Shown here: piece after piece, positions 12,639 through 23,348 of the stretch | How the letters are laid out: each line of letters opens with the position of its first letter | How positions within the stretch are numbered: the stretch's first letter is position 1 | Source: Penium margaritaceum | Lineage: Eukaryota; Streptophyta; Zygnematophyceae; Desmidiales; Peniaceae | Assembly: GCA_023375785.1 (NCBI GenBank) | Contig: SZWC01002380.1 | Coordinates: 1 to 44,758, forward strand | Direction of reading: 5' to 3' | DNA: 44,758 bases | Translations under genes and position numbers: made by a program | The notes under the pieces: generated by a model | Database searches by the model: none | Seen by the model: the letters and a program-made list of their open reading frames with translations, nothing else | What the model was told of the DNA's origin: nothing

Positions 12639-13020
12639 CCTTGACCTGCCTTGCCATCACAATTCTCTCTCGGCCTCCTGCCTACCTTGCAACTCTGGCG
12701 TCTCGTCTGTCTTGAAGCTTTGCGCCCAACTTCTTGGGACTGCACACACCTCTCTGCTTGTGTTACTTCTTTGACTTGCCTGTGCGTAACAGTTGCTTCT
12801 ACCTGCTTCTGCTCCTGCTGTCGTCACTCATTGCATTCTGCAGTCATGGTGTAAGACCATCAGGCAACAGTATTTGGTGCCCCGTAACCCATTCATCACT
12901 CTGCAACCACCAGCGCTCCACTTATCAGATCTGCAGTCCTCCGCCACTGCCACCGCCACATCGCGTCTCTCCACTTCAACGACAGCTCACATCAGCAGCA
13001 CCGCTTGGAGTGTTCCTTAG
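12639..13020 (+). other. Non-satellite insert, possible fragment of another LTR element
   Basis: About 380 bp match neither the satellite nor the decamer. No convincing ORF or domain is seen. The segment GGCAACAGTATTTGGTGCCCC at about 12862-12883 resembles an LTR end (...CA) followed by a primer-binding-site-like TTTGGTGCC, which would make this the end of a 5' LTR plus the start of an internal region. That reading is weak. Monomer F/A satellite resumes at 13021. Confidence 0.35.
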
Positions 13021-16000
13021 GTTGAAGGTCTTTGTACTTGCTAGTTGATAACTAGTGTTCCCAACCCATTGTTCCCCCCTGTGACCATTTGTGACTCGTG
13101 TTATGAGTTTTCAACGTTGACCACACACTGTGACATTCTTTTGGTCATTGTTCATGGCATATGCATTCTTTGGTTTGTCAATGTACATGGGTGCCATGCC
13201 GTGTCACTACGTTCTCAAGGTCTTTGTGCTTTCTAGTTGATAGCCAGTGTTCCCAAACCATTGTTACCCCCTCCGACTATCTGTGACTGTTGTTGTGAGT
13301 TGTCAACGTTGACCACATGAAATGAAGTTCTTTGGTCATGGTCAGTGCCATATGCATGCTTTGGTTTGTCACTGTGCATGAAACAAATATTCCGAAACCA
13401 TTGTTTCCCCCTCTGACCATTTGTAACTCGTGTTATGGGTTCTGAACGTTGACCACCCATATTGAAATTCTTTGGCCATGGTCAGTGACATATGCCTAGT
13501 TTGGTTGTTCGGTGTTCATAGTAGCCACATCGTGCCACTACGTATTGAAGTTTTTTGTCCTTTATAGTTGATACATAGGGTTCCCAATCCATTGCCTCTC
13601 CCTCTGACCATTTGTGACTTGTGTTATGAGTTGTCAATGTTAACCACACATAGTGGACTTCTTGGCTCATAGTCAGTGACGTATGCATCCTTTGGTTGGT
13701 CACTATGCACGCTAGTCACACCGTACCACTTCTTGTTGAGGGTCTTTGTACTTGGTAGTTGATAACTAGTGTTCCCAACCCATGGTTTCCCCTTCTGACC
13801 ATTTGTGACTCGTGTTATGAGTTTTCAACGTTGACCACACATTGTGAAATTCTTTTGGTCATGGTTAGTGGCATATGCCTACTTTGGTTTGTCACTGTAC
13901 ATGGTTGCTACGCCAGGTCACTACATACCGAAGGTCTTTCTACTTTCTAGTTGATAGATAGTGTTCCCAAACCATTGTTACCCCCTGTGACTATCTGTGA
14001 CTCTTGTTATGAGTTGTAAACGTTGACCACATGAAGTGGAATTCTTTGATCATGGTCAATGACATATGCATGCTTTGGTTGGTCAATATGCATGGTAGCC
14101 TCACGGTGCCACTACATGTTGAAGGTCTTTGTACTTGCTAATCGATAACTAGTGTTCACAAACCATTGTTTCCCCCTTCGACCATTTGTGATTTGTGTTT
14201 TGAGTTGTCAAAGTTGACCGCACGTAGTGACATGCTTTGGTCATGTTCAGTGACACATGCCGACATTGCTTGGTCATTGAACATGGTAGCTACACGGTGC
14301 CACTACTTATTGAAGGTCCTTGTGCTTGCTAGTTGATACCTGGTGTTCCCAAACCATTGTTTCCCCATCTGACCATTTGTGACATGTATTGTGAGTCAAT
14401 GTTGACCACAAACAACGGATTTTGTTGGTCAAAGGCAGTACATGTGCCTACTTTGGTCAGTCATTGTGCAGGGTAGCCACAGCGTGCTACTACTTATTGA
14501 AGTTCGTTGTACTTGCTAGTTGAAAACTAACATTCCAAAACCATTGTTTCCCCCTCTGACGATTTGTGACTTGTGTTATGGGTTGTGAACGTTGACCACC
14601 CATACTGGAATTCTTTAATCATGGTCACTGACATATTCCTTGTGTGGTTGTTCGGTGTGCAGAGTAGCCACACCGTGCCACTACTTATTTGAGTTCTTTG
14701 TCCTTTCTAGTTGATACATACTGTTCCCAAACCATTGTATCTCCCTCTGACCATTTGTGACCCGTGTTATGAGTTATCAATGTTGTCCACACATAGTGAA
14801 CTTCTTTGGTCATAGTCAGTGACCCATGCATCCTTTGGTTGGTCACTGTGCACTCCAGCTTTATCGTGCCTCTACTTGTTGAAGGTGTTTGTACTTGCTA
14901 GTTGATAACTAGTGTTCCCAACCCATTGTTTCCCACCTCTGATTATTAGTGACTCGTGTTGTGAGTTTTCAACGTTGACCACACACTGTGAAATTCCTTT
15001 GGTCATGGTTAGTGGCATGTGCCTACTTTGGTCTGTCACTGTACATGGTTGCCACACCGTGTCACTACATACTGAAGGTCTTTGTGCTTCGTAATTGATA
15101 GCCAGTGTTCCTAAACCATTGTTACCCCCTCTGACTATCTGTGATTCTTGTTGTGAGTTATCAACATTGACCACATCAAGTGAAATTATTTCTTCATGGT
15201 CAGTTACATATGCATACTTTGAATGGTCACTGTGCATGGTAGCCACACTGTGCCACTACATATTGAAGGTCTTTGTAGTTGCTAATCAATAACTAGTATT
15301 CACAAAGCATTGTTTCCCCCTCTGACCATTTGTGACTCGTAATATGAGTTGTCAAAGTTGACCACACATAGTGACATCCTTTGGTCATGGTCAGTGACAC
15401 ATGGCCACTTTGGTCGGTCATTACGCATGGTAGCCACATCGAGCTTATTGAACGGCGTCGTACTTGTTAGTTGATACCTGATGTTCCTAACCCATTGTTT
15501 CCCCCTCTGAGCATTTGTGCCTCGTATTATGAGTTGTCAACGTTAATCACACTCAGCGGATTTATTTGGTCAAAGGCAGAACATATGCCTACTTTGGTTG
15601 GTCATTGTGCATGGTAGCCACATTGTGCTATTACTTATTCAAGGTTGTTGTACTTGCTAGTTAAAAACTAATATTCCGAACCCTTGTTTCCCCCTCTGAC
15701 CATGTGTGACTCGTGTTATGGGTTGTGAACGTTGACCACCCATACTGAAATTGTTTGGTCAGGGTCAGTGACATATGCCTAGTTTGGTTTTTCGGTGTGC
15801 ATAGTAGCCACAGCGTGCCACTAAGTATTGAAATTCTTTGTCCTTTCTAGTCGATACATAGGGTTCCCACACCATTGTCTCTCCCTCTTACCTTTTTTGA
15901 CTTGTGTTATGAGTTGTCAAGGTTAACCACACATAGTGGACTTCTTTGGTCATAGTCAGGACCGTATGCATTTTTTGGTTGGTCACCATGCACGCTAGCC

Positions 16001-16211
16001 ACACTTTGCAACTTTTTGTTGAAGGTATTTCTACTTAGTAGTTGATAAAAAGTGTTCCCAACCCATTGTTTTCCCATCTGACCATTTATGCCTCGTGTTA
16101 TGATTTTTCAACATTGACCACACACTGTGAAATTCTTCTGGTCATGGTTAGTGGCATATGCCTACTTTGGTTTGTCACTGTACATGGTTGCCATGCTGAG
16201 TCACCTGATAT
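13021..16211 (+). repeat. Higher-order satellite array 2 (left of the large element)
   Basis: The same six-monomer HOR as array 1. A-type monomers start near 13045, 13759, 14908 and 16042. The first spacing is only about 714 bp because a deletion joins monomer B to monomer E near 13380 (GTGCATG followed by AAACAAATATTCCG). The array stops inside an A monomer at the left LTR. No gene seen. Confidence 0.92.
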
Positions 16212-17368
16212 TGTCAAGCACACTTCCACCGCAGCCCCGCGGGGAAGATCCATCCGTGGAGAAAGCATGGGCAGCCGGAAATCCGCGCATAGAACGCTGG
16301 CTCCCATGGACGCGGTTGAGTGAGGGGCAGCGCGGAGTCCAGGGGCGATGAGAACCAGGGGATCTACAGGAGAGCCGCCGCAGGTTAGCACAACCACCTG
16401 CGGCGGTTCCCCCAACTCAAGTGCTTGTGGCGGAAAGAGAAAGAGGCGGGAAGCGGTGGCGGGAAGTCCGTGGTACATGGAGAACAGGGACAATCCGCAA
16501 CAAGACCCGCAATCACTGACAGGGTGCAGATAGGTCAGCGGAAGGGCCGAGCAATCAAGGGAAGAATATCCAATCAGCATGAGTGATCGTGCATCAATCA
16601 CGGAGCAACCCCTGGAAACGCACCGCGGAGGACGAAGATTCAAGGAAGAACACGAGGAACCGCGTACACGAGCCGCGGATGAAGGAAAGGATCAGTAGAA
16701 GATATGCTGTGTGTGTGTGCGTGGCTGAGGACGAGACCCGCGGTGCGTAGCCGCACCGCATGGAGTCCAAGTAGGAGGAAAATAGGATACTATGAGAGGG
16801 ATGAGACCGACGGCATGTAGACACGCCGTGCGGAGTCCCAAGTAGAAAAAGGCCTCAGTAGCAGTAGCACAAGTGCAACTCAGTCTTGCATGTATTCCTG
16901 AGCAGTTCTCCGCATTCATGTACTTTGCCAAATTCATCTAAGACATTCATCCACTCCCGTTGCTCTCTGTCCCACTGCTCCCGTGTTCTCCTTGGAATCC
17001 TGTCCGCAGACTGCGGAATTGCGTGTGCAAGGAACCGAAAGTCCGAGTGAAGTGAACTGCCGGCGGTGCCTTCACTTGCACACGTCCGCGGAACACGGGT
17101 TCCGCGAAGAGGAGCTGGAAGCCACGCGGTGGCGGCTCCCGTGTGGCAAGGAGTGGACCGCGGAGTGTCATTCATCGGTGAGGTTTGTGCGCCAAGGTTC
17201 AGGTCTTCAGTCCGCAGAACTGTCAGTAGCTAGGGGTAGGGAACCTGTGATGCTGTTACCTATCTGATTAGAGCTGTGGTAATAACAAGAAGTGCATATT
17301 CCACGGATTACGCGCGGAATCAAGCCTGTGCAGAGGAAGTCAGAGGCGCGGCAAAATTGGGGGTATCA
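16212..17368 (+). repeat. 5' LTR of the large element
   Basis: It starts TGTCAAGCACAC directly after satellite and ends GGGGGTATCA. It aligns along its whole length with 30296-31454. By hand I count roughly fifty differences, mostly C/T or G/A, and one 2-bp indel in a TG run. It contains conserved inverted repeats (for example 17087-17106). I see no convincing TATA box, so the promoter position is not called. The exact 3' boundary is uncertain by a few bases. Confidence 0.88.
17087..17106 (+). promoter_or_regulatory. Hairpin in the LTR
   Basis: CGCGGAAC and GTTCCGCG form an 8-bp perfect stem around ACGG. The diverged LTR of copy 1 keeps the same hairpin at 1200-1216 (7-bp stem, 3-nt loop), while the 3' LTR has a mutated stem. 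Conservation between subfamilies suggests a role in the transcript, not known. Confidence 0.5.
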
Positions 17369-17372
17369 GTGT
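17361..17372 (+). promoter_or_regulatory. Candidate primer-binding site at the 5' LTR end
   Basis: GGGTATCAGTGT contains GGTATCAG, eight contiguous bases of the plant initiator-Met tRNA primer site TGGTATCAGAGC. It overlaps the LTR end as placed by comparison of the two LTRs, so either the boundary is a few bases earlier or the match is partly chance. Confidence 0.4.
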
Positions 17373-17447
17373 CAAGGTGCGGTGAGTGTGGATAGTTCCT
17401 TGCTCTTCGTTTAGCGGAACTACACGCGACCTCTAGATCAGTCATTG

Positions 17448-20091
17448 ATGTCGGCCGCAAGCCTTGTACATCAAGATTGCAGGAGAAGGCAGCAGCTATC
17501 ATCTGTGCGGTGCTTCTTGCCGCGCCGAGCCACCAGCTACGAGGACGACCGGAGCTCCTCGCCGGTGCTGTCCCGCACCCCAATCAGCTCCTCGCCAGGC
17601 GCGGATCCACTTGCCCAACATCGACGTGTGAGCGAGTGGCTGGAGCAGCTGCACTGGCGTCGCATCATGAACGCTCTGGGCGACAGTGTGGAAGTGGAGA
17701 CAGTCTCCGACCATGGCAACCGCGGACCCAACCATTCCCAGCACGAGTCGGAGGGACAGGGAGCTGTGGCTGCGGCATCACCATGGTTTTCCGACCCCCA
17801 ACCATCATCGGAGCAACACTCCGATGGTGGAGGACTCGGAGCCTATCACGGATTGGTCTACCAGCGTCGTGGCGGGCAGGAGCTGACGATGGATGGCGGC
17901 ATGGCGGCACACCACGTGTCCTTGACAACACATCCGCAGACACAGAACCCCAAGGAAGCGGAAACTACCGACAACCCAGTAGTGGGCAACCAACGGCCAG
18001 TGACGGATTCACAGTAGAAAGAACCACTGGCTCCAGCTCTTGGGAGGTCTCTGGACTCCACCCTGCCGGGGCAGGTGGCAGGAACAGTCCCGGGAGACAT
18101 GGCAACGGGACCACCTGCAGCGGGATCACAGCAGCAGCAGGTGACCCTACCAGCGTTCCACCCGGGATGCGAGCTGCTAGGGATGCCGGGGCCTCCACCA
18201 GCACCGGGATCCGCGCTGTTGTCGGTGAACCAGCCACTGGCGAGTCAGCCTTCCGCGCCTGCGGGAGCGGCGACGGTGGAACCCGTCGCATCCTCTCAAC
18301 CACCGATGTACTCATTGCAGCAGTCTCCGGGAGTCGGCCAGACAGGAGAGCCGCCGCAGCACTACATGTCCGGCCCAGTATTGCAGCAGAAGCCTCCGCA
18401 GCTGAGCATGAATGTACCATTGATGGGAGCACCCTCATAGGCCATACCAAGAGCGCCACCACAGCAGCAGATGCACCCATCTCAGGCGGTAACCAGTGCG
18501 ATGCAAGCAGGAGCACCGCTGTTACCGGGACCACTCATCTAACAACCTTGGCAACCCATGCCGCAAGCAGGGATGTCGGCCCAACCCTCCGCGGGGATGA
18601 CGCAGCCAGGAACTCAGGGTGCGTGCGTTACCCACCAGGGAGCCCCAGCGCAAGCACCACCAGCGGGGACTCAACCATCGACCTATCAGCAGCAGACGGT
18701 TGGGGGTATAGCATTGGTGAATGCCATAATCCAGCCTTCCGCTCCACCCCTGTGGGTGAGGCAGCATCAGTAGTCCGGGGGCATGGCAGAAGGGGGGATG
18801 ACACTGCCGACGCTCGTGGCTGGCGTACCGCCGCAGCCGCCAGCGATCGCCCAGCAACAAATTCCTCATCAGCAAATGATTAGAGCAATGCCTGCGGGAG
18901 CACCGCCACCAATCCAACATCCGCCACCAACAGTGCAGAGCCATTCGCACCTGCTGCCGCAGCAGATGCATGGAACGCAACACGCTGTAGGGATGATGGC
19001 AGCCCTGACTGCCAGCATGGGACCAGCGGTCCAGCCTTACTCCGCGGCGACGATTCCCGTCAACCAAGTGTATTGGGTACCCCAGATGATGCCATCAGCG
19101 CCTGGGACTCAGACTCCGCCCCCTGGGACAGCATTCTTCTCCACACCTTTTACCGCTACTACGTCAGCGCCTCCCTCTTGGTACATGCTTCCCCCACCTA
19201 TGCAGCCAGGCTTTGCCATGCTCGCGGGACAGCCCCAGATACTCAACCCCCCAGTAGGATACTCCGCGGCCCCTCCTACAACCATTTCGCCCCCACATGC
19301 TGTGACTGCGTTGACAACTAACCGCAGCACCGTTCCGCAACTGCAATACATCCGTTGGGAACCCGCCAATATCCCGTGGTTGGACTCCTTCAAGGGTGCC
19401 CCGGAGGAGGACCCCTGGGTCTGGCTCAAACAAATCACTCTCTATGCTAGCATCGGCCAAATTCCACCTGACCTCTGCCTCGCCACCGCGGAACTTCATC
19501 TCCAGGGGGCTGCAGCTGATTGGTACAACACGCGGGCGCCTTTCCCTTCTTTTGAGGACTTTGGCAATGCCCTCATCAAGCGCTTCAAACACCTGACAAA
19601 GGAAGAAGTACTGCGGAAGATTGAAAAGGAGGTCATGCGCAAAGATGACGACATCCGCAGATTCCTGGACCAGTTCCTGACCTGGGCTTCTGTGGCCAAA
19701 AGCCCGCAAGGGGAAGGCCTGCCGCTATGGGTCCTGCTGCAAAACCTCATCCGCACACTTCCCGATGAAATCAGCAGTCTCATGATCGCGGACCACTATC
19801 ACTCCCTCCAAGACGCGGTGCGGGACGCCACATCTATTTTCACCAGGCAGCGGACCACCTGGCAATACCAAGGCGGTGAAACTCATGCACCCTCCCCACC
19901 CCACGCCCTGCCCCCGCAGTAGCAGAAGCCGAGAGCTTGCTACACGTGCCAGAGCCTGGAACACATTGCTCGGGATTGCCCACGTAAACGACAAGCAGCT
20001 CCGCGCTCTGACCCAGTCTCCCAAGATCCCATGGTCCAGCAGTGGAAGCAGTATTACACCCAGACGTGGCCGGGCTAGCAACAACAGCAAC
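17448..20091 (+). pseudogene. gag: Gag polyprotein (capsid plus CCHC zinc knuckle), interrupted by stops
   Basis: Gag packages the element RNA into particles. The first ATG of the frame is 17448. One frame runs to 20091 with no shift but with stops at 18015 (TAG), 18438 (TAG), 18540 (TAA), 18771 (TAG), 19920 (TAG) and 20076 (TAG). The N-terminal 640 or so residues are unusually long and rich in Gln, Pro, Ala and Ser. A retrotransposon-type capsid domain spans about 19377-19870 (starts WLDSFKGAPEEDPWVWL). After the TAG at 19920 the same frame encodes CYTCQSLEHIARDC (19938-19979), a Cys-x2-Cys-x4-His-x4-Cys zinc knuckle typical of nucleocapsid. Every stop would be Gln if its first base were C. 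A MITE then splits the frame. Loss by mutation is more likely than a recoded gene, but TAG readthrough at CAG-TAG-CAG (19920) is not excluded. Confidence 0.85.
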
Positions 20092-20555
20092 TAAGGGTGC
20101 ACACAGGTTCCAGGAACTGCGGTTCCGGAACCGCGGTTCCGGTTCTGGAACCGGAACCGCGGTTCCGGTTCCAGGATTCTGGAACCGTCCAGGAACCGTG
20201 GTTCCTGAGCCCAGGTCTATGGAGGGGGTGATGAGTGGGGAGGGGGGAGGTTTTAGGCTATTTTTGCTGATGTGGCACCTTTTGAGGCCATGTGAGTACT
20301 CTTATCAATTACCCACGTACAATTCAGGAGTGTGGAAGGTCTTTATCCTTGTCTTTTTGGGAAAAAACATGGTAGTGGTAGCCAATAATGCTTCGTGTTT
20401 GAGAAGAAATTCTGTAGAACCGTGACTGGAACCGCGGTTCCGTGAGGAACCGCGGTTCCGGAACTGGAACCGCGGTTCCGGTTCTGAGCTGGAACCGGAA
20501 CCGCGGTTCCGGTTCCATTCTCAGAACCGCGGTTCCGTACAGGTGTGCAGCCTTA
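20092..20555 (+). mobile_element. hAT-like MITE inserted in gag
   Basis: A 464-bp insert flanked by a perfect 8-bp direct repeat ACAGCAAC (20084-20091 and 20556-20563). Its termini are inverted: TAAGGGTGCACAC at the left, and TAAGGCTGCACAC as reverse complement at the right (12 of 13 match). An 8-bp target duplication and TIRs fitting YARNG are hAT superfamily traits. It has no transposase. Both subterminal regions carry repeated palindromes GGAACCGCGGTTCC (two clear copies left, five right), with an unrelated AT-richer middle. Insert plus duplication is 472 bp, which shifts the frame by one; removing it rejoins gag to the protease frame. Confidence 0.9.
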
Positions 20556-20563
20556 ACAGCAAC

Positions 20564-21675
20564 AGCGGCAACAACAGCAGCAGCAACAGCAACCGCCTCC
20601 GCCCCCCACTGGACATGACCAAGCGACCCAGGGGACAGGTCAGGGTATCTTGCCAAACCTGGCGCCAAACCCCGCGGCCGGTGCCCGCAACGTGAAACTG
20701 GGTTTGCCTATGGCGGAGGATGAAACCACGGAGGTAACGCCCACACCTGAGGAAACGGAGCTCATTAACCGAGCCCATCGACTCAAGCTCTGCGGATGGG
20801 ACCTGCAAGAGGCTGCACAACTCAAGAGCGATCTGCGGCGACGGGCAGAAGCTGCGGAGGCCCGACTGTAGGAAGCGGTTACTGCCCGCTCTGTGCGACC
20901 TCCGGAAAAGGGACGAACTACGGATCCTGCAACTACGAAAGTTCCAGCTATCGCCAATACCTCGTCGGTGCCCCACCATGCTCCCTCCCTTGCCACAGAA
21001 TCCACAGACCCGGTAGACAAACTCTTCACCACTCCCATCGCCTCCGTAAGTTTCTTCGATTTTCTCCGACTGCACCCCGAGCTGGCTCCGCGGCTCCGAG
21101 AAGAGTTCACCCGTGCCAACCATTGCCTCCAGACCGTTGGCATCTCCCTCACCTGTACCACTCCAACAGACGGCACTCAGAATACCCGACGGGTCGTAGC
21201 GGAGACACTACCGGGATTGACCACAGAGGAGATAGACTGGGGTTGGGCGCCACAGCCTCTGGAACCACCTCGCCGCGATGACCGCCACTATGAAGTTGCC
21301 TGTTGCGTGATTTGGATCTGCGGCCGCAAGTTCCTTGCTATCATTGACACAGGGGCAACCCATACTACCGTGGCACTCCGCGTCCTGTGCCTCATTGGAT
21401 GGACAGACCGCATCCTTCCAACGCGCCGACTGTTCAGCAACTCCGCGGGAGGAATGGATTATGGGGATGGAGAAGTCCGAGGCCTGCCCATGCAGGTGGA
21501 TTCTCTTCACGAACCAATGAATGTCCAAGTCACACAGGCCCAGACTTATGATGTCCTCCTGGGCATGGACTATCTCCTTCCGCGGCAAGGCAACCTCCTG
21601 TTCTCACTGGGGGTCATGCAACTCACCTCCGCCACCGGCACAAAGGAATACGCCCTCATTATTGTGGGAGATTGA
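20564..21675 (+). pseudogene. pol: Gag C-terminal linker and aspartic protease 1
   Basis: This continues the Gag frame after the MITE: a Gln-rich stretch, then an acidic and helical linker, then a retropepsin domain that would cut the polyprotein. The active-site motif is DTGATHTT at 21346 (IIDTGAT, as in Ty3/gypsy proteases), preceded by WICGRKF. The late hydrophobic-Gly motif is seen in YDVLLGMDYL. Stops lie at 20869 (TAG) and 21673 (TGA). An N-terminal extension of about 100 residues containing FFDFLRLHP and RLREEF recurs in front of the second protease. The catalytic triplet is intact, so this domain itself looks sound. Confidence 0.85.
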
Positions 21676-22230
21676 GTAACGGTGCCGGTGACCGGTAACT
21701 CACCCTTTTCCCTCTCCAATGCCGCACAGGAAGATGCACGCCTGTGTTCCCTCCGTAGCCAAGCCCCCGCGGATGTCGCCCTTGACGCGAAACAGATACC
21801 TATTGCTGAATGGCGTGAACTCTCCGCGGACCACGCGGATCCAAGGGTGCAGGCCAGCCTCTTGGGGCTGTGGCAGCAAAGCGAACAGGTGTTTGGTCAA
21901 GGCCTTCCCCTGGATGACAACGATGATTTCTACCCCATCCACGACCAGCGATCGTCTCCGCCCCCACGATGGGATCATATTCTGCACCCCCGACTCTCAC
22001 CCCACCAAAAGTAGGACCTCCGGGAACTACTGGACTCCTATGCCGACATCTTTGGTGGCGCGGCGACAGACCTAGGAGCCGTCAACGCCTTCCATGTCAT
22101 CAACACCGGCGCGGCCGCCGCGGTCAAACAGAAGGTCCGCCGGACTCTCCCTGACCAAGAACAGATCATCAACGAAGGCCTCGCGGAGTTGAAGGCGCAG
22201 GGCGTAATAGTCCCCATCGTCAGCCCCTGA
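21676..22230 (+). pseudogene. pol: Reverse transcriptase, N-terminal remnant
   Basis: The same frame as protease 1. After a stop at 22012 (TAG) it encodes DLRELLDSYADIFGG, then a segment with HVIN, VRR and LAELKAQGVIVPIVSP. This corresponds to the conserved Ty3/gypsy RT start (LL..Y.D.F, H.I.T, RR, G.I.PS.SP). The frame breaks right after SP, where families continue with a Trp and the fingers/palm. Here a TGA (22228) is followed at once, in another frame, by the residues around the second catalytic Asp pair. RT motifs A and B and the substrate-binding segment are absent. The missing part is estimated from family alignment at 130-150 residues. Confidence 0.8.
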
Positions 22231-22235
22231 GCTCT

Positions 22236-23348
22236 TCCATTGATGATATCATGGTTGCGGCCCATAGTTTTGCGGACCTTTTCTCCTCCCTCTCCGATGT
22301 CTTCTTGGCTCTCCGCACTGCCAACCTCAAGCTCAAGGCCGCCAAGTGTTCCATTGGCGCCGCGGAAATGGAATTTTTGGGGTTCGTCATGAGTGTCGAC
22401 GGCATCAAAACCGATCCCGCGAAAATCGCGGCCGTGCAAAAGTGGCGCCAACCCACCACTGCGGGACAGGTCAAGATCTTTCTTAGCTTTGTCTCCTTCT
22501 ACCGCAAGTTCGGCCGCGACCACGCCCGAATCATCCACCCACTACAGCAGCTGACCCATCAGGACATCCCATTCGAATGGACGCCGGAGTGTGCCGCTGC
22601 CTGGGCGGAAATCAAACATCGCCTGGTCACCGCGCCCATGCTTGAGTTTCCTGATTTCAACCTTCCCTTCTGCATCACCACTGACTGGTCCCGAGACGGC
22701 CTCGGCGCCATACTGTCGCAATCAGTCCAAGAACCAGTCCAGCGACTGATTGTGTATGCCAGCCGCGCCCTCACCGAGGGTGAGCGGAACTACCCCCCAG
22801 TGAAAGGCGAGTGTTTGGCTGTGTTATGGGCGCTTCAGCACTTCCGCGACTACATCAAGAACGGCAAGCCTTTCACTGTCCTGGCCGATCACCAAGCATT
22901 ACAATGGCTGCTCACAACACAGAACCATGAGGATATCTTGGGCAAATGGGCCCTCCTCCTGCAGGGCTATAACTTCAAGATCAAGTACTAGCCCGCGCTC
23001 GCCAATCGACACGCGGATGCTCTCAGCCGCCTCCCTCGCGAAGATTGGCCCCACTCCGCGGACCCGCGGAGAGACCTCCTGGAAACCCCCACAGCTACAC
23101 CTCTCCCGGCGAACAATTAACCTCAGTGGGAAGGCGTCGCTTGAGAATTCACGGATGAGGAATCTACAACCGCATACCAACTCCTGTCCGAGATAGAACC
23201 AGCCGAGCCCTTTGGCGCTGCGGAGACTCTTCCAGCCCTCCATCCCGCTGGGCACCAACTTGCCCGACGTTTCAATCCCACCATCCGCGGTTGGACGCTC
23301 GAGGAAATCGCGCCACATCTTCCCCCTCGCTCTTCCCTACCACAATGA
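22236..23348 (+). pseudogene. pol: Reverse transcriptase C-terminal remnant and RNase H
   Basis: The frame opens at the deletion junction with SIDDIMVAA, the remains of the YxDD box (normally Tyr at the Ser position). It then has KAAKCSIG, EMEFLGFVMS, and the thumb/connection IKIFLSFVSFYRKF-like block. RNase H follows with its acidic residues present: Asp in TTDWS (22683), Glu in GECLAVLWAL (22809), Asp in ADHQAL (22887) and Asp in ADALSR (23016). A TAG at 22989 falls between FKIKY and PALANRHADALSR, inside a motif normally continuous. Further stops are 23118 (TAA), 23142 (TGA) and 23346 (TGA). RNase H degrades the RNA of the RNA-DNA hybrid. RT activity is impossible without the missing palm. 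Confidence 0.88.

Noticed and set aside
16207..16211. Clean 5-bp target duplication of the large element
   Set aside because: GATAT left and CATAT right differ at one base, and the satellite flanks are out of register by 439 bp, so the match may be chance.
18522..19067. Long minus-strand ORFs opposite gag and pol (for example 18522-19067, 26641-27210, 28831-29526)
   Set aside because: They are shadows of GC-rich coding on the plus strand with no domain or conserved motif.
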